A stretch of DNA of 35,798 nucleotides from Mycobacteriaceae bacterium 1482268.1 (GTDB lineage: Bacteria; Actinomycetota; Actinomycetes; Mycobacteriales; Mycobacteriaceae). The stretch is taken from NCBI GenBank assembly GCA_001665255.1, contig LZSH01000211.1, positions 1 through 35,798 on the forward strand, given 5' to 3'. The notes below the pieces were generated by a model. The model had not been told where the DNA came from, made no database searches, and worked only from the letters and a program-made list of their open reading frames with translations. The translations under genes were made by a program, and so were the position numbers. The first letter of the stretch is position 1; each line of letters starts with the position of its first letter. Below, piece after piece: positions 31,475-35,798 of this stretch.

Positions 31475-32296
31475 ATGGCGACGTTCGCACATCGCTACGG
31501 CCCGTGGGCCGTCGTGGCCGGGGCATCCGAAGGGCTCGGTGAGGCACTCGCACGAGGGTGCGCCGACCGCGGCCTCAACGTCGTCCTCATCGCGCGGCGA
31601 GCCGAGATGGCACAGCAGCTCGCCGACGAGATCGCGGCCACTACCGGAGTCCAGACGCTCGTGTTACGCGCAGACCTCGCCGTCCGGAACGACCTCGAGC
31701 GCATCCTCGCCGAGTTGGCCGATTTCGATGTAGGCCTGCTCATCTACAACGCCGCGTTCTCCGTCGTCGGACCATTCTGGAACTTCGACATCGACACGCA
31801 TCTGAAGGAAACCGACGTCAACGTGCGCGGGCCGCTCGTCCTCGCGCACGGCTTCGGCGAGCGGTTCCGGGCACGGGGTCGCGGCGGGATCATCCTGATG
31901 TCGTCGATGGGTGCGCTGCAAGGCATGGTCCGGGTGGCCAACTACTCCGCCACCAAGGCATACAACCTCGTGCTCGGTGAAGGTCTATGGGCCGAGCTCC
32001 GCGATGACGGGGTCGATGTTCTGGTCAGCTGCGCGGGAGCGACACGAACACCGAACTACGTGGCGTCCGAGCCCGACGATGCCAACGTTCCGGTCCAGGA
32101 ACCCGAGCAGGTCGCTCGCGAGACGTTGGACGCACTTGGCAAGAAGCCCACGCTGTTTCCCGCACGTGTGCTGCGGTTCACTCACTTCGCATTTCGCCAT
32201 TTGATGGGACGTCGCACCGCGGTGCGCTTGATGGCGTATGCGAGTAACCGGACCTACAAAGAGCAGGGCAGCTACAGCACCGGGGACCGCGGCTGA
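31475..32296 (+). CDS. Short-chain dehydrogenase/reductase
   Basis: This 273-residue SDR has the cofactor loop AGASEGLGEALA, R-R after strand 2 (IARRAE, favouring NADP), NAAF, MSSMGALQG and catalytic YSATK. The C-terminal extension of about 40 residues with basic and aromatic residues (FRHLMGRRTAVRLMAYASNRTYKEQ) may attach to the membrane, as in 17-beta-hydroxysteroid/3-ketoacyl reductase-like SDRs. The ATG at 31475 follows the EXPERA stop by one base; a GTG at 31463 would overlap it. Its stop shares a base with the ERG2-like start (TGATG). Confidence 0.88.
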   Translation: MATFAHRYGPWAVVAGASEGLGEALARGCADRGLNVVLIARRAEMAQQLADEIAATTGVQTLVLRADLAVRNDLERILAELADFDVGLLIYNAAFSVVGPFWNFDIDTHLKETDVNVRGPLVLAHGFGERFRARGRGGIILMSSMGALQGMVRVANYSATKAYNLVLGEGLWAELRDDGVDVLVSCAGATRTPNYVASEPDDANVPVQEPEQVARETLDALGKKPTLFPARVLRFTHFAFRHLMGRRTAVRLMAYASNRTYKEQGSYSTGDRG

Positions 32297-32901
32297 TGTA
32301 CAAGATCGACCCCGTAGTCCTGCACAAGGTCGCCAAGCAGGTCGTTGGCGCACCTGTCGAGGGCGGCGCACTGATAACCCGCGCTGTCGAGGCGCTCGCC
32401 GACGAATACCCCGACCTTATCGACGCCGACTCCGGCGACTGGGTGGGCAGCAAGGCGGGTGGAATTCTGGGGAAGGTCCGGTTTCTCTACTTCAGTCCAC
32501 GTGAGTACGTCGTGATCTTCGGTTCTCCCACTGGGACGCAGGGGTTCTCAGGGCGCTACAAGCACGTTGCGATTCACAAATTCCTTCTCGCCGGACGGAT
32601 CGATTCCTACGACCTCGAATCCGATGTCCTCGAGCCGTTGCCGCCACTCCTTCCGGGTGAGCACACATGCCTCGAGAAGGGTCGCGCCCGAGGACTGACC
32701 ATCCATCCCGGCTCCTGGCACATCGAGTACGGCAGGGGCGCTGTGGTCACCACACTTCCCTTCGCGATGGTGGACACGCTGCTGTTGTCGCTGGAACTCG
32801 AATCTGTCCGCAGATCGACGGTCGAGTTCGCCAAGTTGATCAGGAGACGGATGCGCCGTCGCGACGGGTGGCGACGCACTTCATTTCTGCCGAAGGAGTG
32901 A
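32296..32901 (+). CDS. ERG2 / sigma-1 receptor-like protein (sterol C8-isomerase family)
   Basis: This 201-residue protein follows the eukaryotic ERG2/sigma-1 receptor family from end to end: DWVGSKAGGILGKVRFLY, then SPREYVVIFGSPTGTQGFSGRY, LLPGEH, SWHIEYGRGAVVTTLPFAMVDTLLLS and a basic helix. E70 matches human E102 and E144 matches the ligand-binding E172. The position of human D126 is His94 here. The N-terminal TM anchor of the animal receptor is absent, so the protein begins at the cupin-like domain and may bind the membrane through its two C-terminal helices. In fungi ERG2 shifts the sterol double bond from C8 to C7. Similarity is by eye but extensive and colinear. ATG coupled to the SDR stop. 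Confidence 0.87.
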   Translation: MYKIDPVVLHKVAKQVVGAPVEGGALITRAVEALADEYPDLIDADSGDWVGSKAGGILGKVRFLYFSPREYVVIFGSPTGTQGFSGRYKHVAIHKFLLAGRIDSYDLESDVLEPLPPLLPGEHTCLEKGRARGLTIHPGSWHIEYGRGAVVTTLPFAMVDTLLLSLELESVRRSTVEFAKLIRRRMRRRDGWRRTSFLPKE

Positions 32902-32903
32902 CC

Positions 32904-33815
32904 ATGCTCGCGGATCAAAAGATTCTCGTCACCGGAGCGACCGGTCAGATCGCGGGACCGATCGCGGAGAACTTCGCAGAGAACAATGAAGTGTGGTGCG
33001 CGGCAAGATTCTCCAATCCGGGCCGCAAAAACGAACTCGAGGCATTGGGCGTGAAGACGCTGCTGTGGGATATGGACTCCGGTGACATGTCAGCGCTGCC
33101 CGATGACTTCACGCACGTGGTGCACTCGGCACTCCACGTCAGCCCGGAATACGACGAGTCGATCACACACAATGCGGAGGCATCCGCACTTCTGATGCAG
33201 CACTGCAGGAACGCCGAGGCTTTCCTTCACGTGTCGAGCACTTGTGTCTACAAACGGCACGACGACCACCCGAATCACTTGTACAGCGAGAACGATCCGC
33301 TTGGCGGCCTAGCGAGTTATGCAGAGGTCTACCCCGTAATCAAGTTGACTTCCGAGGGGGCAGTTCGAGCCGCCGCCCGGATGCTCGACCTTCCCACCAC
33401 GATCGCGCGAATGAATGTCGGATACAGCTGGACTGGCCATGGCGGGCTGCCAGTCATGATGTATCACACAATGAAAGCCGGGCAGCCTTGGCCGGTGCCT
33501 ATGGGTTACTACAACTTGGGCTCACCGATCGGTGGTGTTGACATCGGGTTGCAAGCGCACAAGCTCCTCGAAATCGCCTCCGTCCCAGCAACAGTCGTAA
33601 ACTGGGGTGGCGATGACGTCGTTTCGGACCGTGAGATGGGGGAGTTCGTCGCTGAGCTGACCAACATCACCGTCAACCTCGCTGAGAGCCCGATCAGCTT
33701 TGACTCCTTCCCCTCGGACAACACGCGCCGTGAACAACTCATCGGGAAATGTTCGGTGCATTGGAAGGATGGGGTTCGCGACACCTTCAGCCGTCTCGGA
33801 TTGCTGGAAACCTAG
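32904..33815 (+). CDS. NAD-dependent epimerase/dehydratase-type extended SDR
   Basis: This is a 303-residue extended SDR. The cofactor motif VTGATGQIAGPIA is at the N-terminus, HVSSTCVYKR carries the catalytic Ser/Thr, and YPVIK gives Y-x3-K. The C-terminal part (GGVDIGLQAHKLLE) is the substrate lobe. The fold includes 3-beta-hydroxysteroid dehydrogenase and sterol C4-decarboxylase (ERG26/NSDHL), and also sugar epimerases, so the substrate is open. The ATG at 32904 has GAAGGAG 5 nt upstream. The longer frame from 32667 runs inside the ERG2-like gene and was rejected. It is the last gene of the long rightward operon. Confidence 0.88.
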   Translation: MLADQKILVTGATGQIAGPIAENFAENNEVWCAARFSNPGRKNELEALGVKTLLWDMDSGDMSALPDDFTHVVHSALHVSPEYDESITHNAEASALLMQHCRNAEAFLHVSSTCVYKRHDDHPNHLYSENDPLGGLASYAEVYPVIKLTSEGAVRAAARMLDLPTTIARMNVGYSWTGHGGLPVMMYHTMKAGQPWPVPMGYYNLGSPIGGVDIGLQAHKLLEIASVPATVVNWGGDDVVSDREMGEFVAELTNITVNLAESPISFDSFPSDNTRREQLIGKCSVHWKDGVRDTFSRLGLLET

Positions 33816-33875
33816 TCGCTGCCTGATGTGGGCTAAGCCGTAACGAGCTTCCGCAGCGGCGACACCCGGGTGGTG

Positions 33876-33896
33876 CCGCGGCCTGCGCGACCGCGG
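33876..33896. terminator. Short GC-rich stem-loop between convergent genes
   Basis: CCGCGG (33876-33881) and CCGCGG (33891-33896) can pair around 9 bases, directly next to the stop of the leftward small gene. It has no T-tract and is weak. The remaining 60 bp after the epimerase gene show no other signal. Confidence 0.35.
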
Positions 33897-34199
33897 TCAG
33901 TCGCTGGCCGGAAGGGGCTTGGCTTCCTTGACAGTCAGCGGCGTCGTGCCCACGGACAGCGTGCCTTTGCCCGCCTTGGTCACGAGCACCTCGGCGCCGT
34001 TCTCGTCCACGTAGCGCTTGCCCATCAGGTTCCCGTCGGACAACGACTCGTCGAGGGTGAGGTCGGCCGACTTCTCAGCGTCCAGAGCCACCATCGGGGC
34101 GCCGCCCGCGCGCAAATCGTCGAGGCTGTCGGCGGATCGCACGACGATGACCTGGGTGTCGCACACCTGGCTCTGCAGGCGCGTGCCGTTCTTGATCAT
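33897..34199 (-). CDS. Small conserved-looking protein of unknown function
   Basis: This 100-residue protein begins MIKNGTRLQSQVCDTQVIVVR, with one cysteine (C13), an Asp/Leu-rich middle, and a beta-rich second half (GKRYVDENGAEVLVTKAGKGTLSVG). It has no signal peptide and no TM segment. The ATG overlaps the stop of the upstream ligase (ATGA), so the two are made together; it may be a small partner or a substrate-binding helper. I do not recognise a named family. Confidence 0.75.
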   Translation of the reverse strand: MIKNGTRLQSQVCDTQVIVVRSADSLDDLRAGGAPMVALDAEKSADLTLDESLSDGNLMGKRYVDENGAEVLVTKAGKGTLSVGTTPLTVKEAKPLPASD

Positions 34200-35695
34200 G
34201 CTGGCTCCTTACTGGCGTTCAGCTCGCTGACGAGTTCGCGGCGCAGCACCTTGCCGGTCGCGTTAGTGGGCAGTTCATCGCGGAAAACCACCTTGTCCGG
34301 TGTACGGGATCCGCGCAGCTGGCCGCGCACGAAGCCGCGCAGATCCTCGACGTCGGGTGATGCGCCGTCGGCGGGCACCACGACGGCGACGATGATCTGT
34401 CCCCATTGCGGATCCTCGGCGCCGACGACGGCGCAGTCGTGGACGTGCGGATGCTCGACGAGCACGTCCTCGATTTCGGCGGGGGCGATGTTCTCGCCGC
34501 CGCGGATGATGGTGTCGTCAGACCGACCGCCGATGAATAGGTAGCCATCCTTGTCCAGATACGCCACGTCCTTGGTGGGAAACCAGCCGTCGTCGTCGAG
34601 CACCGAACCGATGCCGGTGTAGCGACCCGACACCTGCTCGCCGCGAACGAACAACTCGCCGGGTTCGCCTGGGCCGAGCACCGTTCCGTCCTCCGCACGG
34701 ATCTGGACCTCGACGGTGGGAACAGGCTGGCCGACCGAACCGAGCCTGCGCGCAACCGTCTCGTCCGAGGCGGCCAGGGCGACGCGGTGGTCGTCGGGGG
34801 TCAGCACGGCGATCGTCGAACTGGTCTCGGTCAGCCCGTAGGCGTTGACGAATCCGACGTCGGGGAGCAGCGACAAAGCCTTGCGTACCAACGGAAGTGC
34901 GACCTTAGACCCGCCGTACGCCAGCGAGCGCAGCGTCGGCAAGGTAGCGGACTCCGCTTCCAGCACGGCGACGATGCGGTCCAGCATGGTGGGCACCACC
35001 GTGGCCGAGGTAACTCCCTCGTCGCGGACCAGACGCACCCATTCGCGGGCATCGAAGTTGGTCAGGTACACCATCTTTCGGCCCGCGTACAGGTTGGACA
35101 ACGCAGCGCTCACCCCGGCGATGTGGTAGGGCGGCACGCAGATCAGCGCCGCATCCTCGGGCGCCGCCGATCCGAACTCCACGGTGCCGGTGATGTAGCT
35201 CGTCAGGTTGTTGTGCGTCAGCTCGACGGCCTTCGGCCGCGACGTGGTGCCAGACGTGAACAGCACGACGGCAACGCTGTCGGGGTCGGCGAACTCGGCG
35301 GCGGGTTCGGCGCTGCGGGCGGAGGACAGGAAGTCGTCCGAGGTGATGACTTGCTTGCCGGCGCCCCTGACGACGTCGACGTACTCGGCGTCGGCGATCA
35401 CCAGCGGCGTGGGCAGCCTGTCGATGAGCTCGTGCAGTCCGTCGGCACTCAGCCGGTAGTTCAGCGGCGTGACGGCCACGCCCGCCCGCGCGGCGGAGAA
35501 CAACAGCACCGGCAGCATGGCCCCGCCAGTACCGACGTAAGTGACGTGCTGCGCACCGGACGCGGCGATGACCCCGGCGCCGCCGTCGGCGAGCGCGCTG
35601 AGTTCGTGTGCGGTCAACCGCATGTCACCGGACACCACTGCCGTCCGGTCGGGGTCGCTCGAGGCAGCCATCTCGAGCAGCAACGAAATGCTCAT
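34196..35695 (-). CDS. AMP-forming acyl-CoA ligase
   Basis: This is a 499-residue ANL ligase. The P-loop FTSGTTSRPK is near residue 148, with Ser instead of Gly after TT. The adenine motif NAYGLTETSS, hinge IGGRSDDTIIRGGENIAP and catalytic LPTNATGKVLRREL (Lys present) follow. It activates a carboxylate to acyl-CoA. It overlaps both the small gene downstream and the truncated gene upstream by 4 nt (ATGA in each case), so all three form one leftward operon that extends beyond the window. Confidence 0.9.
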   Translation of the reverse strand: MSISLLLEMAASSDPDRTAVVSGDMRLTAHELSALADGGAGVIAASGAQHVTYVGTGGAMLPVLLFSAARAGVAVTPLNYRLSADGLHELIDRLPTPLVIADAEYVDVVRGAGKQVITSDDFLSSARSAEPAAEFADPDSVAVVLFTSGTTSRPKAVELTHNNLTSYITGTVEFGSAAPEDAALICVPPYHIAGVSAALSNLYAGRKMVYLTNFDAREWVRLVRDEGVTSATVVPTMLDRIVAVLEAESATLPTLRSLAYGGSKVALPLVRKALSLLPDVGFVNAYGLTETSSTIAVLTPDDHRVALAASDETVARRLGSVGQPVPTVEVQIRAEDGTVLGPGEPGELFVRGEQVSGRYTGIGSVLDDDGWFPTKDVAYLDKDGYLFIGGRSDDTIIRGGENIAPAEIEDVLVEHPHVHDCAVVGAEDPQWGQIIVAVVVPADGASPDVEDLRGFVRGQLRGSRTPDKVVFRDELPTNATGKVLRRELVSELNASKEPA

Positions 35696-35798
35696 GATTT
35701 GTCGACGAAGATATCAAGGATGGGGTCATCGCCACCCCCATAGCGCGACAGGTCGGTTTCGCCGGCCTCGGCGAGCACCTGCGAATCGATGTAGCACT
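35692..35798 (-). CDS. 3' end of an unidentified gene (truncated by window edge)
   Basis: The frame is open from the window edge to TGA at 35694-35692, which overlaps the ligase ATG. It encodes CYIDSQVLAEAGETDLSRYG followed by GGDDPILDIFVDKS. Thirty-four residues are too few to name a family. The 4-nt overlap and matching codon use support a real gene in the same operon as the ligase. Confidence 0.6.
   Translation of the reverse strand, partial: CYIDSQVLAEAGETDLSRYGGGDDPILDIFVDKS

Noticed and set aside
34787..35743. A 318-residue rightward open frame opposite the acyl-CoA ligase
   Set aside because: Composition is His/Arg/Gly-rich with no domain, and it lies fully antisense to a ligase with intact motifs.
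1..35798. Insertion sequences, integrase genes, tRNA genes, CRISPR repeats
   Set aside because: None was seen on either strand: no transposase-like ORF, no regularly spaced direct repeats and no recognisable tRNA.

Overview
The window is high-GC DNA packed with short-chain dehydrogenases, acyl-CoA ligases, MaoC hydratases, CaiB-type CoA-transferases, Rieske proteins and four soluble bacterial P450s. It has frequent GTG starts, 4-nt ATGA/GTGA gene overlaps, TANNNT -10 boxes and apparently leaderless genes. This points to an actinomycete, most likely a Mycobacterium/Mycolicibacterium-type organism (inference). Two oxidoreductases belong to families usually tied to mycofactocin (an NDMA-type alcohol dehydrogenase and a YPLAT-type SDR), which fits. 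No rRNA, tRNA, CRISPR array, transposase or phage gene was seen, and no gap between genes exceeds 150 bp.

Left half (1-18960), catabolic genes in several short operons. A truncated enoyl-CoA hydratase and an acyl-CoA ligase run rightward. A P450/alcohol dehydrogenase operon runs leftward, divergent from a Rieske ferredoxin and two overlapping amidohydrolases; the first of these has lost its usual metal ligands. A GntR/FCD regulator and an SDR run leftward, divergent from a 766-residue double CaiB/BaiF CoA-transferase. A second P450 is divergent from a KshA-like Rieske oxygenase, CoA ligase, SnoaL-like protein, MaoC pair and AttH/CrtC-type lipocalin operon. The two P450/Rieske divergent promoters share a conserved element of about 35 bp. 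A leftward Rieske oxygenase (17815-18959) is broken by a single frameshift. Together these genes would oxidise a hydrophobic, probably terpenoid or steroid-like, compound, activate it to a CoA ester and shorten it. The substrate is not visible in the sequence.

Right half (19025-33815), the most unusual part. An SDR and a DapB-fold dehydrogenase run leftward from a promoter with a perfect 16-bp palindrome. Two paralogous TetR regulators alternate with a six-TM membrane protein, and each promoter carries a TGACT..AGTCA-type operator. A tight rightward operon follows: a 34-aa membrane peptide, a NorD/CbbO-like VWA protein, a NorQ/CbbQ-like AAA+ ATPase, a 42-aa membrane peptide, a second copy of the six-TM protein, a single-TM protein, a P450, a second DapB-fold protein, a VOC protein and another P450. 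The operon ends with an EXPERA-type protein (EBP/TMEM97, the sigma-2 receptor family), an SDR, an ERG2/sigma-1-receptor homologue and an extended SDR. Two unrelated sterol C8-isomerase folds lying three genes apart in a bacterial operon, beside SDRs and P450s that recall sterol nucleus processing, are the main discovery here. The AAA+/VWA activase pair flanked by a duplicated, His/Asp-rich membrane protein is the second.

Right end (33897-35798): a small unknown protein, an acyl-CoA ligase and the 3' end of a further gene, all leftward and overlapping by 4 nt.
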